Assembly: GCF_000599985.1 (NCBI RefSeq)
Contig: NZ_CP007445.1
Coordinates: 868,001 to 932,000, forward strand
Source: Gilliamella apicola
GTDB lineage: Bacteria > Pseudomonadota > Gammaproteobacteria > Enterobacterales > Orbaceae
Reading direction: 5' to 3'
DNA length: 64,000 nucleotides
The position numbers were made by a program, and so were the translations under genes. Under the pieces are notes generated by a model. The model saw nothing but the letters and a program-made list of their open reading frames with translations, did not search any database and was not told the origin of the DNA. This document shows positions 38,121-50,414 of the stretch, piece after piece; position 1 is the stretch's first letter; every line of letters begins with the position of its first letter.

Positions 38121-39836
38121 ATGAACAGCAACGAAACAACGGTGTTTATTGAAAAACTACAATCCATTGTGGGTAAGAAACATACATTAACCGATCCTGC
38201 ACGTACCTTATTTTACCGTCAAGGTGCTCGTTTTGGTAAAGGCGATGCGTTGGCGGTGGTTTTGCCCGGTACGCTTGTTGAGCAGTGGCATGTATTAAAA
38301 GCGTGTGTGGAAGCTGATGTCATAGTGATTACTCAATCTGCAAATACTGGATTAACAGGAGGATCAACACCAGACGGTAATGATTATGATCGCCCAATTG
38401 TAATTGTTAGTACTCGTCGTTTGGATGGAATTAATGTTATCGAAAATGGCGAGCAGGTTGTCTGTTTACCTGGTAGTACGTTGTTTCGTTTAGAAAAAGA
38501 GTTGAAAAAATATAAGCGAGGTCCTCATTCGGTCATTGGTTCGTCTTGTATTGGAGCGTCGGTGATGGGAGGAGTGTGTAATAACTCAGGAGGAGCACTG
38601 ATTCAGCATGGCCCTGCTTATACACAAATGGCGGTATTTGCTCAGCTTGATGCTCAGGGTAAGTTGCAATTGGTAAATCATTTAGGAATTGAATTAGGTA
38701 ATGATCCCGATACCATTTTGCAAAATCTTCAAAATCATAATTATTCAGATAAAGATATTCAGCTCGATGCCGGTTTAGGGCATGACCATGATTATTGCGA
38801 TCATGTGCGCCAAATCGATGCTGATACACCTGCAAGGTATAATGCTGATCCAGCTCGTCACTATGAGGCTTCAGGAAGTGCAGGACGGTTGATGGTATTT
38901 GCTGTTCGGTTAGATACGTTTCCTTTAGAAGAAAATACGGCGGTGTTTTATATTGGGACGAATAATACCAATGAATTGGATGATATTCGCCGTCATATTT
39001 TAGGACAATTTAAAAATTTACCTGTATCGGGCGAGTATATTCATCGAGATGCCTTTGATATAGCTGCAGTATATGGTAAACATCTGTTTTTGGCGATCCA
39101 AAAGCTGGGCACTGATACCATACCAAAGATGTATGCATTAAAGAATTTTGTCGACCGAATAATGAGTAAAATTCCTTGCTTTTCTGGTAGCTTTTCCGAT
39201 AAATTTGCAGTAACTGTATGTAAATTTTGGCCAAATCATTTGCCAAAATCTCTGCGTGATTATCGTGATCGTTATGCTCATCACTTGATTTTAAAAATGT
39301 CAGATGAAGGTATTGCTGAAGCAGAAGCATTTTTGAAATCTTACTTTGATAATAGTTCAACCGCTGAAAAACGTGATGGCAGTTATTTCCGTTGTAATAA
39401 TAAAGAAGCAGAGGCTGCAATGTTGCACCGTTTTGCCGTTGCTGGCGCAGCTACAGTGTATCGTAATGTGCATACTAAAACGGTTGAGGATTTAGTGGCG
39501 TTGGATATTGCTTTAAGACGCAATGATAAAGATTGGTTCGAAACGTTACCAGAAAGTATTAGTCAGCATTTCATCTATAAATTGTATTATGGTCATTTTT
39601 TCTGTTCTGTATTTCATCAAGATTATATTGCTAAAAAAGGTACTGATTGTAGTAAAGTGGAAGAAGAGATGTTAGCAATACTCGATCAGCGAGGAGCTCA
39701 ATATCCAGCAGAGCATAATGTTGGGCATTTGTATCATGCTAATGAGGATTTGAAAAAATTCTATCATGAGCTAGATCCAACTAATAGCTTTAATCCAGGA
39801 ATAGGTAAAACATCTAAGAAGAAATATTGGCAGTAA
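38121..39836 (+). CDS. dld: Quinone-dependent D-lactate dehydrogenase
   Basis: 571 residues, the same as E. coli Dld. Peripheral inner-membrane FAD enzyme oxidising D-lactate to pyruvate and feeding electrons to quinone. FAD-binding landmarks include TQSANTGLTGGSTPDGNDYDRP near residue 75-95 and PHSVIGSSCIGASVMGGVCNNSGG near 138-160; the membrane-binding domain lies in the basic middle part, and the C-terminus has RGAQYPAEHNVGHLYHA and PTNSFNPGIGKTSKKK. AGGA precedes the ATG. It stands alone, convergent with mutS. Confidence 0.97.
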   Translation: MNSNETTVFIEKLQSIVGKKHTLTDPARTLFYRQGARFGKGDALAVVLPGTLVEQWHVLKACVEADVIVITQSANTGLTGGSTPDGNDYDRPIVIVSTRRLDGINVIENGEQVVCLPGSTLFRLEKELKKYKRGPHSVIGSSCIGASVMGGVCNNSGGALIQHGPAYTQMAVFAQLDAQGKLQLVNHLGIELGNDPDTILQNLQNHNYSDKDIQLDAGLGHDHDYCDHVRQIDADTPARYNADPARHYEASGSAGRLMVFAVRLDTFPLEENTAVFYIGTNNTNELDDIRRHILGQFKNLPVSGEYIHRDAFDIAAVYGKHLFLAIQKLGTDTIPKMYALKNFVDRIMSKIPCFSGSFSDKFAVTVCKFWPNHLPKSLRDYRDRYAHHLILKMSDEGIAEAEAFLKSYFDNSSTAEKRDGSYFRCNNKEAEAAMLHRFAVAGAATVYRNVHTKTVEDLVALDIALRRNDKDWFETLPESISQHFIYKLYYGHFFCSVFHQDYIAKKGTDCSKVEEEMLAILDQRGAQYPAEHNVGHLYHANEDLKKFYHELDPTNSFNPGIGKTSKKKYWQ

Positions 39837-39915
39837 TAGTAGGGCTGATTTTATAAGCCTTAAAATTGTCATTATTAAAAAATGATATAGTAATAACGAG
39901 TCTAATAAAAATATT

Positions 39916-39936
39916 ACCCAATGTTTAACATTGGGT
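39916..39936. terminator. Bidirectional hairpin between dld and mutS
   Basis: ACCCAATGTT (39916-39925), T, AACATTGGGT (39927-39936) is a perfect 10-bp dyad between convergent genes, about 80 bp after dld and 30 bp after mutS. The T-tracts are weak. Confidence 0.5.
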
Positions 39937-39964
39937 ATGTATCGTTTATTGGTTTAATATGGTT

Positions 39965-42523
39965 TTAAAGCATGTTCTTTAATTGATATAACACTTCAAG
40001 GGCTTGTTTTGGTGATAAAGCATCAGGATCAACCTGTTTGAGTGCTTCTTCAACTTCTGATGGTTCGCTTATGGTCTCAAAACTCAGTTGCGATTGGTCA
40101 ACGTGACTATTCGCAGTTTGTTTTGAAATGATTTCAAGCTCTTTTAGCTTTTGTTTGGCGCGTTTTAATACTTGTTTTGGTACGCCTGCTAATCCTGCTA
40201 CCGCAATACCAAAACTTTTACTAGCAGCACCTTCAGATACTTCGTGGATAAAGGCTACCGTGTTATCATGTTCTATAGCATCAAAATGAATGTTATAAAC
40301 GCCTTGCATATGTTCAGGTAATTGCGTTAATTCAAAATAATGGGTAGCAAAGAGCGTCATCGCTTTTATTTGGTTTGCTAAGTTTTCAGCACATGCCCAA
40401 GCTAAGGATAGTCCGTCATAAGTTGAAGTACCGCGTCCAATTTCGTCCATTAGCACTAGACTTTGTTCAGTTGCATTATGCATAATATTAGCCGTTTCAG
40501 TCATTTCGACCATGAAAGTTGAACGGCCTGATGCTAAATCATCCGATGCACCAATTCGAGTAAATATGCGATCAACTGGTCCAATGATTGCTTGTGATGC
40601 AGGTACAAAACTACCAATATAGGTGAGTAAAACAATTAAGGCTGCTTGGCGCATATAAGTACTTTTCCCACCCATATTTGGCCCAGTAATAATTAATAAC
40701 CGTCTGTCAGGCGATAATTGCAGAGAATTGGCGATGAACGGGGTTTGTAATACTTGTTCAATCACCACGTGTCGACCATCTTTTATATTAATTCCCGCTT
40801 TATTTGCAAGCGTTGGTTGTTGATAGTTTAATGTTAGCGACCGTTCAGCAAGGTTAGTGAGTACATCAAGTTCAGCGATAGCATCGGCACTCAGTTGCAT
40901 ATCGGCAAGCTGTGGCATAAGTAAATCAAATAATTCATCATATAACTGTTTTTCAAGTGCTAAAGCACGACCTTTTGAGGTGAGGACTTTATCTTCATAC
41001 TCTTTAAGCTCTGGAATGATGTAGCGCTCAACATTTTTAAGCGTTTGGCGTCGTGTGTAGTGAATAGGCGCTAAATGGCTTTGTCCTCGACTAATTTGAA
41101 TATAATAACCATGTACAGCATTAAACCCTACTTTGAGTGTGTCTATACCTAAGGTTTCACGTTCTCTTATTTCTAGTTGTTCTAGGTAATTCGTGGCACC
41201 TTCTGCAAGATTATGCAGTTCGTCCAGTTCGGCATTGTAACCACCTGCAATGACTCCACCATCACGAATTATTACCGGAGGCGCTTCAACAATTGCTCGC
41301 GTTAAAATATCTGCAATGTGATCAAATTGGTTGATTTTAGCTCGCAAACCAACTAAAGCTGGCGCACTCAGTTGGTTTAGTAATTGCTGCATTTGAGGCA
41401 GTAAGTTATATGCATCACGCAAACGGGCAAAATCACGTGGGCGAGCGGTACGTAATGCAAGCCTAGCTAAAATTCGTTCAAGATCGCCAATCAGTTTTAA
41501 CAATGGTTGAATATCATCAATATGATTTTGTAACTCACTGATCGCTTGCTGTCGGTTTTGTAATAAGGTTACGTTACGAATAGGAGCATGTAACCAGCGT
41601 TTCAGCATACGGCTACCCATTGGGGTTTGGGTTTTATCTAAAATTTCAGCAACCGTATTTTGTGTACCTCCAGATAAATTTTCGGTGATTTCAAGGTTGC
41701 GTCGCGTAGCAGCATCAAGTACCACAAAATCTAAAGCTGATTGTTTGATGATTGAACGAATATGCGGTAGGGCGGTGCGCTGTGTATCTTTCACATATTG
41801 CAGTAAACAGCCTGCTGCGCTAAGTGCATAACTGCAATCTTCTACTCCAAATCCGACTAAATCATTAGTGCCAAATTGCAAATTAAGTTGCTGTTTGGCG
41901 GTTTCAAGGTCAAAATCCCAAATTGGGCGACGTCTTAATCCATTACGTTGTTCAATCAAAGCCATTGATTGAAAATCTTCAGGATAAAGTAGTTCGACCG
42001 GATTGGTGCGCTGCAATTCAGCCTGCATTGACTCGTAACTTTCCGTTTCAAAAATAAAAAATCGTCCAGAACTAATATCAAGTGTGGCATAACCATAATG
42101 CTTTTTTGATTGCCATATTGATGCTAATAAATTATCTTTACGATCTTCTAATAATAATTCATCACTGACTGTACCCGGTGTTACAATACGGACAATTTTT
42201 CGCTCTACAGGACCTTTAGTTGTCGCAGGATCGCCAATTTGTTCGCAAATTGCAACCGATTCACCAAGGGAAATTAATTTAGCTAAATAGCTTTCAACCG
42301 CATGATAAGGCACACCAGCCATAGGAATAGGTTCACCATTAGAAGCGCCACGTTTAGTTAACGAAATATCTAAAAGCTGTGAGGCACGCTTGGCATCATC
42401 ATAAAACATCTCATAAAAATCCCCCATACGATAAAACAACAAAATATCGGGATTTTCAGCTTTTAACTTAAGATACTGTCGCATCATTGGAGTATGGTTG
42501 TCAAAATTGTCTTCGTTTATCAT
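39965..42523 (-). CDS. mutS: DNA mismatch repair protein MutS
   Basis: 852 residues (E. coli 853). MutS binds mismatches and recruits MutL. The mismatch-contacting Phe-x-Glu is in [13 protein letters not shown] near residue 37; the ATPase Walker [14 protein letters not shown] is near 615-625; Walker B and signature are [20 protein letters not shown] near 690; the helix-turn-helix dimer segment is [11 protein letters not shown]. The C-terminal part ([25 protein letters not shown]) matches the enteric tetramerisation tail. It is complete. An accessory patch begins immediately upstream of it. Confidence 0.98.
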   Translation of the reverse strand: MINEDNFDNHTPMMRQYLKLKAENPDILLFYRMGDFYEMFYDDAKRASQLLDISLTKRGASNGEPIPMAGVPYHAVESYLAKLISLGESVAICEQIGDPATTKGPVERKIVRIVTPGTVSDELLLEDRKDNLLASIWQSKKHYGYATLDISSGRFFIFETESYESMQAELQRTNPVELLYPEDFQSMALIEQRNGLRRRPIWDFDLETAKQQLNLQFGTNDLVGFGVEDCSYALSAAGCLLQYVKDTQRTALPHIRSIIKQSALDFVVLDAATRRNLEITENLSGGTQNTVAEILDKTQTPMGSRMLKRWLHAPIRNVTLLQNRQQAISELQNHIDDIQPLLKLIGDLERILARLALRTARPRDFARLRDAYNLLPQMQQLLNQLSAPALVGLRAKINQFDHIADILTRAIVEAPPVIIRDGGVIAGGYNAELDELHNLAEGATNYLEQLEIRERETLGIDTLKVGFNAVHGYYIQISRGQSHLAPIHYTRRQTLKNVERYIIPELKEYEDKVLTSKGRALALEKQLYDELFDLLMPQLADMQLSADAIAELDVLTNLAERSLTLNYQQPTLANKAGINIKDGRHVVIEQVLQTPFIANSLQLSPDRRLLIITGPNMGGKSTYMRQAALIVLLTYIGSFVPASQAIIGPVDRIFTRIGASDDLASGRSTFMVEMTETANIMHNATEQSLVLMDEIGRGTSTYDGLSLAWACAENLANQIKAMTLFATHYFELTQLPEHMQGVYNIHFDAIEHDNTVAFIHEVSEGAASKSFGIAVAGLAGVPKQVLKRAKQKLKELEIISKQTANSHVDQSQLSFETISEPSEVEEALKQVDPDALSPKQALEVLYQLKNML

Positions 42524-42770
42524 GGTGGTATTTCTTTTTATTGTTTATATCTCAATTGGTTGATTAATTTTGTTTGTTACACTAAGAATCATAAAATCTC
42601 ATAAAAATGCAGAGATGCGCAATTATTAGTGTAACCAAAAGTATAACCAAACGCATTTTTTATGGCAAATGATGAAAAAAATGGATCATCTCATCAGGCT
42701 ATACTAAAGATGAGACCTACTTAAAAGCCATTAACTGTTGTGAAAGAAGATTGAGGGTTATGAATAGAAT

Positions 42771-43964
42771 GCACAAAAACTGGTAAAAAGCGTTTTATTT
42801 ATCGATATTGACGAACAGACGGTAAACTAATCGAAATGATAATCGGTTGTTTTCCTCAACTACAATTAGCCGAAGCGAGGTTAAAGCTTCAAGAGTTAAA
42901 ACAAATACGAGAATTAGGGGCGCTATCCTACAAGTGAGCAAGAAGAGCAAAAACAGCAGCACGCACAATTATAACAAGAACAACTGAAAGTAACCATTTT
43001 ACACTTAAAACAATAATTGATTTCTACCTAACTCAGTTAATTGAAGATCATCTCACAAGTGATGGAAAACTGATTGTAGGTACACGTAAACTTAAAAGTC
43101 AAGATGAAGTCAGGCGAATGTTATATGCAGATGTTGTAAAAGATTGGGGAAATGTTGTTAAAACAGATATCACCAGACAAGATATTATTGATTTGATTAT
43201 GTCAATTGTTGAATATGGTGCGAACGATCAAGCTGGTAATGTATTAAGGGAGTTAAATGCTGTTTATGAATTTATCATTAGCTTAGGTAAAATTAATAGT
43301 AGTTTTATCAATCCCGTTGTCTTGGCAAAAAATAGCCTTAACACGATAAAATTTAAATTAACATCTCAAAAAGGAAAAGCGAGAATTATCTGAATCAGAA
43401 TTGAAACAATCCCTTATTTGGCTCCCTGACAACAAATTTTCTGATAAAGTCGAGTATATTTTTATGCTGACACTTTATACAGGATGTCGTACAGTTGAAT
43501 GGTGTGATACGAATTGGAACTATATTGATTTTTATAAAAAATCTTTCATATCAAGTTAACTAAGACCGAAACTGAGTAGTATGTTCAATTATCAAACTAT
43601 GTCATTAGTTTACTGAAAGAGATAAAATCAACCAGTACAAAAGAATATTTGTTTATTTCACCACTGATTTGTAAACCGTTATCACAAAAAAACTGACCGA
43701 ATATACATTGTGTTTACGGCGTGATAATGAAATATTGAATATTGCTCACAGGACTCCACATGATCTACGTCGAAGTGTACTAACTGGATTATTAAATTTA
43801 TAATGCCCTAGTGACATTGCAGAGGCTTTGTTAGGGCATTCACATAAAGGAATTGATGGAACTTATGATCTGCATAGTTATTATAATGAATGCAATGCCG
43901 AGAATAGTTAAAGAAATGGGAGAGATTATTTGAATTGCTTAAGTTCTTTTTCTTTTTAATTTAA
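42771..43964 (+). pseudogene. Shattered P4-type tyrosine integrase
   Basis: Pieces of one integrase can be read in shifting frames. N-terminal arm-binding part: KTGKKRFIYRY, a stop, then RTDGKLIEMIIGCFPQLQLAE; a frame change in a G-run leads to GRYPTSEQEEQK. A 91-codon open piece covers the core-binding domain (43118-43393). The catalytic part follows another frame change: LTLYTGCRTVEW (Arg), TPHDLRRS (His-x-x-Arg), ALLGHSHKGIDGTYDLHSYYNE (His and Tyr). At least four stops or shifts interrupt it, so it is dead. Such integrases usually insert at tRNA genes, but none is adjacent. It marks a former genomic island next to mutS. Confidence 0.88.
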
Positions 43965-43999
43965 ATAAATTATTTTTTATAATTTTGATGAGGTATTGT

Positions 44000-45145
44000 G
44001 TGAAACAAAAATTTTATATTGATGAAAGTGGCAATACTGGTGACTTAGTTGTATCAGAAAAAAATAATAACTTCAGTAATCAAAAATATTTTACGTTAGC
44101 TTGTGTTAGTTTGCAGGATTCACACATAAAATACCTTGAGGAATACATAGAAAAATTAAAATTAAAATACAAAATACAAGCACCAGAATTAAAATTTTCA
44201 AAGATTAATGGCTTATTGGGGAAAAAAATTGGTTTTGTTTACGAACTGTTCAAACAAATCCATAAGGAGAGCACTTTTATTATAGAACTTGTTGATAAAA
44301 AATATCTTATATGTGCTAATATTGTAATCTGCCTTGTAAATCCACCATATTTTCAAAGGGATGCAGAACAAAGTGAAATTCTTCATAAGGTGCTATGTCA
44401 ATGGGTTTATGACAACATAACACTTGAATTTTTAATTAAGTTTACTAATATTGCTCGAAATCCAAGTGAAGCCGGTTTAAAAGAACTATTTGAGGAGTTA
44501 CTTATTTTAGCAAAAAATGTGAGTGATCCGCTCTCAGAATATATTGTTGAATCTGTAACTGAAACTATTGATATTTTTGGTGAATTTAAAGAAGATAAAA
44601 GTTTGGATAGAGAAGCATATACATATTTCCTCCCGCTTCCTGATATGAGTAAAAAAGGGCAATTAATTGGCATACTTCCGTACATAAGTAGTTTTTGTAA
44701 TATTCATGCTCGAATAAATAATTTATTTCATCGGAATTTATCAGAGGTTGAATTTATTCATGATGATCAATCATATTTTGATAATATAGTAAAATATTAC
44801 CATGATAATGCAGCAGATAATACTATTGGGGAGAGCCAAAAGTTTGGCTATTCCGATTTTGTTTTCACTAATATATCTAGTTTAAAGTTTCAAAATGATA
44901 AAGCCACAATTGGATTGCAGGTAGCAGATGTTGTAGCTGGATTTATAAATAAAGCTATTCCTCTTCTTCTTGGACGTAAAAATGATTTAGATGAGAATGA
45001 ACATACCATTATGATTCGCATAATAGCCCATCTATATTCTCAAAAAAGTATTAACTTTGTTTTACCTCCGAAACATAATGATTCTTTGTTTAAAATCTTT
45101 GATCGTATTTTATTCATGAACGAAAAAAGTAGTTTCTTTGAATAA
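44000..45145 (+). CDS. DUF3800 family protein
   Basis: 381 residues from GTG 44000, which has GAGG 6 nt upstream; an in-frame ATG at 43988 has no ribosome site. The N-terminal FYIDESGNTGD and the C-terminal IGLQVADVVAGFINKA are the two acidic motifs that define DUF3800, a family with a predicted RNase H-like nuclease fold often found near mobile elements and defence genes. There is no signal peptide and no membrane helix. It is intact although the integrase upstream is dead and the next gene is broken. No partner gene is present, and function is unknown; nuclease or defence roles are inference. Confidence 0.8.
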   Translation: MKQKFYIDESGNTGDLVVSEKNNNFSNQKYFTLACVSLQDSHIKYLEEYIEKLKLKYKIQAPELKFSKINGLLGKKIGFVYELFKQIHKESTFIIELVDKKYLICANIVICLVNPPYFQRDAEQSEILHKVLCQWVYDNITLEFLIKFTNIARNPSEAGLKELFEELLILAKNVSDPLSEYIVESVTETIDIFGEFKEDKSLDREAYTYFLPLPDMSKKGQLIGILPYISSFCNIHARINNLFHRNLSEVEFIHDDQSYFDNIVKYYHDNAADNTIGESQKFGYSDFVFTNISSLKFQNDKATIGLQVADVVAGFINKAIPLLLGRKNDLDENEHTIMIRIIAHLYSQKSINFVLPPKHNDSLFKIFDRILFMNEKSSFFE

Positions 45146-45149
45146 ACAT

Positions 45150-45170
45150 AAAGGGCTATATTAGCCCTTT
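45150..45170. terminator. Bidirectional hairpin after the DUF3800 gene
   Basis: AAAGGGCTA (45150-45158), TAT, TAGCCCTTT (45162-45170) forms a perfect 9-bp stem, 5 bp after the DUF3800 stop and 6 bp beyond the end of the minus-strand barrel remnant. Confidence 0.65.
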
Positions 45171-45175
45171 ATTAA

Positions 45176-45481
45176 TTAAAAACTATAACGAACCCTAATC
45201 ATTAAATCCGTTGTACTCAGTTTTAATTCTGATTTTGCACTATTATCGTCGGTTGATACATTAATCTTGCTACTGTAAGTATAACGAGCGAGGATATTAG
45301 CCGACCAATTTTCAGTTATCTTATAGTTACTGCAGATACTTGTAGCATAAACAAAATGTGTTTTATTTTTTTAATCGGCAACAACATCTTCATTATCACC
45401 AAGAGAAACAATTCCTATACGTTCATATTTTAAAAATGCCGCACCTACACCTAATGATACGTATGGAGTAAAGTTAAATTG
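45176..45481 (-). pseudogene. Broken outer-membrane beta-barrel protein, C-terminal part
   Basis: On the minus strand one frame reads FNFTPYVSLGVGAAFLKYER, an in-frame TAA, then NKTHFVYATSICSNYKITEN, LARYTYSSKINVST and ends LSTTDLMIRVRYSF. Alternating strands and a final Phe are typical of an outer-membrane barrel of the OmpA/opacity type. Upstream of FNFTP the frame meets TAG and no N-terminal half is recognisable. A 5'-truncated, stop-containing relic is the best reading. Exact family not known. Confidence 0.65.
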
Positions 45482-47089
<1,608 letters not shown>

Positions 47090-47117
47090 TTAGAAGCAAT
47101 TCTTACTTATTTCAATA

Positions 47118-47141
47118 AGCGGCCTTTGGGTCGCTTTTTTT
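47118..47141 (+). terminator. Rho-independent terminator of gapA
   Basis: AGCGGCC (47118-47124), TTTG, GGTCGCT (47129-47135) pair over 7 bp with one G-U, followed by seven Ts. It is 29 bp after the gapA stop. Confidence 0.85.
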
Positions 47142-47175
47142 ATTATAAGATTGCTACTAATTTGTAAGCACAATA

Positions 47176-47203
47176 AAAAGCCCATTAGTTAAAATGGGCT
47201 TTT
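47176..47203 (-). terminator. Terminator of the cold-shock gene
   Basis: AAAAGCCCATT (47176-47186) and AATGGGCTTTT (47193-47203) form an 11-bp perfect stem with a 6-nt loop. Read on the minus strand it ends in a T-rich run, 25 bp after the csp stop. Confidence 0.8.
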
Positions 47204-47228
47204 GGTTTCATACTAATAAAGAATTTAG

Positions 47229-47438
47229 TTAAATAACAACAACTTCAGCTGCTGCAGGTCCACGAGGGCTATCTTGGATAGCAAATTCGACTTGTTGACC
47301 TTCAGCTAATGTTTTAAATCCGTCACCGGAAATAGCTGAGAAGTGAACAAATACGTCTTTACTTCCATCGGCAGGGGTTATAAAACCGAAACCTTTACTC
47401 TCGTTAAACCATTTTACTTGGCCTGTTTTCTTATTCAT
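47229..47438 (-). CDS. cspE: Cold-shock protein, CspE/CspC type
   Basis: 69 residues, the single OB-fold cold-shock domain. RNP1 KGFGFI and RNP2 VFVHF are intact within [29 protein letters not shown], and [12 protein letters not shown] matches CspE/CspC closely. It binds single-stranded RNA and acts as an RNA chaperone or antiterminator. AGGA precedes the ATG. The 407-bp gap upstream to ppa leaves room for a long 5' leader, common in csp genes, but no cold-box match was seen. CspC and CspE cannot be separated by sequence alone. Confidence 0.9.
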   Translation of the reverse strand: MNKKTGQVKWFNESKGFGFITPADGSKDVFVHFSAISGDGFKTLAEGQQVEFAIQDSPRGPAAAEVVVI

Positions 47439-47765
47439 TTACTAGACATCCTAACAATAATTAATAATTTGCCTTTACGGCACGAATAGACCTTCACTTA
47501 GTATTATTAATTCAACTCAAAACTAGAAATATGATTTACATTCCATAAAAAAAGTTAATCGTTTTCATAATAAAATACTACGTCATAAGTCTGTTACTAT
47601 TACCGCATAAATTATAATCGAAAGCAAGATATTAATGACAATTTTTTCATCTTAGAGTGCCGTTTTATATAAATTTTTGTTTAAAATAGACTTAATTTGA
47701 TATAACGCAATTAAAATATGACGAAAAAATAATATTTATTTCGAAAGTCAAAGTTAAGCCTAAAA

Positions 47766-47803
47766 AAAAGAGTCACTAAATATTTTTTAGCGACTCTTTT
47801 TTT
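47766..47803. terminator. Bidirectional terminator after ppa
   Basis: AAAAGAGTCACTAAA (47766-47780) and TTTAGCGACTCTTTT (47786-47800) pair over 15 bp with one mismatch, flanked by A-runs on the left and T-runs on the right, so it can act on both strands. It lies 45 bp after the ppa stop on the minus strand. Confidence 0.8.
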
Positions 47804-47845
47804 AACGTTTACTTAATATAAGTTTTGTAAATTTTTTATTTAAGT

Positions 47846-48376
47846 CTATTTTTTGTTAGCTCTTTCGAAAGATTCGATAATTTCTTTACGAGCTGCATCT
47901 GCGTTTTCCCATCCATCAACTTTAACCCATTTACCTTTTTCGAGTGCTTTGTATTGTTCGAAAAAGTGTTTGATTTGGGATTTTAGTAATTCTGGTAAAT
48001 CCTCAACATCTTTAATATGGTCATATTCTTTTGAAAGTTTAGTATGTGGTACTGCAACTAATTTAGCATCTTCACCCGCTTCGTCGGTCATTTTTAATAC
48101 GCCAACTGGGCGACAACGAATAACTGAACCTGGTTGTAATGGGTATGGAGTTGGGACTAATACATCAACAGGATCACCATCAAGAGATAATGTGTTATTG
48201 ATATAGCCATAGTTACAAGGATAAAACATAGCTGTTGCCATAAAGCGGTCAACAAATACTGCGCCAGTATCTTTATCTACTTCATATTTGATTGGATCTG
48301 CATTGGCAGGAATTTCAATCACAACATAAATATCATCGGGTAATTCTTTACCAGCTGGTACATTTAAAAGTCCCAT
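47846..48376 (-). CDS. ppa: Inorganic pyrophosphatase
   Basis: 176 residues (E. coli 176). Soluble Mg-dependent family I pyrophosphatase that drives biosynthesis by hydrolysing pyrophosphate. The metal-binding signature DGDPVDVLV is near residue 66-74, with [13 protein letters not shown] near 22-34 and [12 protein letters not shown] just before. Very close to E. coli throughout. AGAGGAT precedes the ATG. It follows yjgA on the same strand by 65 bp and ends in a strong terminator. Confidence 0.98.
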   Translation of the reverse strand: MGLLNVPAGKELPDDIYVVIEIPANADPIKYEVDKDTGAVFVDRFMATAMFYPCNYGYINNTLSLDGDPVDVLVPTPYPLQPGSVIRCRPVGVLKMTDEAGEDAKLVAVPHTKLSKEYDHIKDVEDLPELLKSQIKHFFEQYKALEKGKWVKVDGWENADAARKEIIESFERANKK

Positions 48377-48441
48377 TTTTGTATCCTCTATCTAGATTAA
48401 TAATAGTTTAGTTCATCAGTAATGAGCGTACATTATAAAAC

Positions 48442-48978
48442 TTATTCTGTATCGCTCAATTCTTTTAAATATTGAAAAATTTGTCTTGCTGTTTTAGGTG
48501 GCTTATTGGATTGCAACTCTTTTTTAGCTAAACGAGCTAATGTACGCAATTGTTGCCTGTCGGCATTTGGAAATAAGCCAATAATAGTTTCAGCGTCACC
48601 CGTTTCAATAAGTTCATCACGCAACTTTTCTAATTTATGAAATATTGCTACTTGTTGATTATGGCGATTTTTAAGTTTGTTTAGAGCAAGGGTTATTGGT
48701 TCGATATCGCGACTACGAAGCAACTTACCAATATATTGAATTTGTCTTCTATAACCTTCTTTTTTGATTTTTTGCGCTAATTCGATAGCATAAAGTAAAT
48801 CTTCATCAAGAGGAATTTTAACAATTTCATTTTTGCTTAGATTAACTAGCTCGATTCCGAGTTTTTTAAGTTCTTCAGCATCTCTTTTGATTTCGCTCTT
48901 ACTGACGTAAATGATCTCATCTTCGATTTCGTCGACAGCTAAGTTTGGTTCTTTGATTGTCTCTTGATTTTGATTCAT
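48442..48978 (-). CDS. yjgA: YjgA/DarP ribosome-associated protein
   Basis: 178 residues (E. coli 183). UPF0307 family, renamed DarP, a dual-action factor that helps 50S subunit maturation. Family stretches are [50 protein letters not shown] and the end [20 protein letters not shown]. It is highly charged and soluble. It is divergent from pmbA with 77 bp between starts, as in E. coli. Confidence 0.93.
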   Translation of the reverse strand: MNQNQETIKEPNLAVDEIEDEIIYVSKSEIKRDAEELKKLGIELVNLSKNEIVKIPLDEDLLYAIELAQKIKKEGYRRQIQYIGKLLRSRDIEPITLALNKLKNRHNQQVAIFHKLEKLRDELIETGDAETIIGLFPNADRQQLRTLARLAKKELQSNKPPKTARQIFQYLKELSDTE

Positions 48979-49055
48979 ATGATTTCTTTTGTTAACTAAA
49001 ATGCAATTCTGGCTTATTATAACGTATCACTAGCAGAATTGTAGAAAATAATAAA

Positions 49056-50408
49056 ATGAGTATAGAACAAATCAAGAAAGACGCTTTAACCCAAAAAGAA
49101 AATTTATCCGCTATTGTTGCTCATGCTATTGAGCAAGCTAAACCAAGAGTTGATTCGGTTGAAGTTTCAATTAATCAATCCACGGGTATAAGTATCAGCA
49201 CTCGTATGGGTGAAACTGAAAACGTAGAATTTAATAGCGATGGTGCATTAGGTATTACTGTTTATCAAAACCAACGTAAAGGGAGTGCCTCAACGAATGA
49301 TTTATCCCCGCAAGCGATAGCCCAAACCATTGATATGGCCATCAACATTATGCAATATACTTCACCCGATCCTTATTCTGGTTTAGGTGATGTGGATTTG
49401 ATGGCATTTGATGCATCTGATTTAGATCTCTTTTATCCTAGTGATTTGAATGTAGATAAAGCCATAGAGCAAGCCAAACAAGCAGAAGAAGCTGCTTTAG
49501 CTTATCCCGAGATATTAAATAGTGATGGTGGTCATTTTGGAAGCCGTTATGGTATTTATATGTATGGAAATAGTTTAGGCATGTTGAATGGTTATTGTGC
49601 AAGTTCTCATTCACTATCTTGTTCAGTTATTGCAAAAAAAGATGAGCAAATGGAGCGCAATTATGCTTTCACTTCATCTCGAGACATTAACGATCTAAAA
49701 TCACCATTATGGGTTGGTCAACAGGCAGCTGAAAAAACGATTGCCCATTTAGGAGCGAAACAAATTGAGACCATGCAAGTCCCCGTTCTGTTTTGTGCCG
49801 ATGTAGCGGTTGGATTATTTAGGCACTTGGTTGGTGCAATTAGTGGTGGTGCAATTTATCGTAAATCTTCGTTTTTGTTAGATAGTGTGGGTAAAACAAT
49901 ATTCCCATCTTGGTTAACTATTTTGGAAGATCCTTTTATTTTAAAAGGAATTGGTTCTTCACCATTTGATAGTGAAGGAACAAAAACCGTTAAACGTAAT
50001 ATTATTGAGCAGGGCGTTTTACAAACGTATCTATTGAGTAATTACTCAGCTCGAAAATTGAGTCTGAAATCAACAGGACATGCTGGCGGTATACATAATT
50101 GGTTAGTGTCATCAAGTCAAACAGATGCAGACTTTAATGCAATGCTAACCAAATTGGATAAAGGTGTGGTTGTGACCTCTTTAATGGGGGATGGTGTTAA
50201 TAATGTCACTGGAGATTATTCACGCGGAGCAACTGGTTTTTGGGTGGAAAATGGTCAAATACAGTATCCAATCAATGAATTTACTGTCGCAGGTAATCTC
50301 AAAGATATGTATCAAAATATCGTGGCGATAGGGAATGACCTTGAAACAAGAAGTAATATTCAATGCGGATCAATTTTAATTGAAAACATAAGCATAGCTG
50401 GAAGATAA
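49056..50408 (+). CDS. pmbA: PmbA/TldE metalloprotease subunit
   Basis: 450 residues, the E. coli length. PmbA (TldE) forms a heterodimeric protease with TldD, which carries the zinc site; they mature peptides such as microcin B17 and degrade CcdA. Recognisable parts: GISISTRMGETENVEFNSDGALGITVY near residue 35-60, LSNYSARKLSLKSTGHAGGIHNWLV near 325-350 and the C-terminal GDYSRGATGFWVENGQIQYPINEFTVAGNLKDM. tldD is not in the window. A SulP gene starts 6 bp later, so the two are cotranscribed. Confidence 0.96.
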   Translation: MSIEQIKKDALTQKENLSAIVAHAIEQAKPRVDSVEVSINQSTGISISTRMGETENVEFNSDGALGITVYQNQRKGSASTNDLSPQAIAQTIDMAINIMQYTSPDPYSGLGDVDLMAFDASDLDLFYPSDLNVDKAIEQAKQAEEAALAYPEILNSDGGHFGSRYGIYMYGNSLGMLNGYCASSHSLSCSVIAKKDEQMERNYAFTSSRDINDLKSPLWVGQQAAEKTIAHLGAKQIETMQVPVLFCADVAVGLFRHLVGAISGGAIYRKSSFLLDSVGKTIFPSWLTILEDPFILKGIGSSPFDSEGTKTVKRNIIEQGVLQTYLLSNYSARKLSLKSTGHAGGIHNWLVSSSQTDADFNAMLTKLDKGVVVTSLMGDGVNNVTGDYSRGATGFWVENGQIQYPINEFTVAGNLKDMYQNIVAIGNDLETRSNIQCGSILIENISIAGR

Positions 50409-50414
50409 TAAAAC

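Noticed and set aside
43118..43393. 91-codon open frame as an independent gene
   Set aside because: It is an internal fragment of the broken integrase and continues its core-binding domain.
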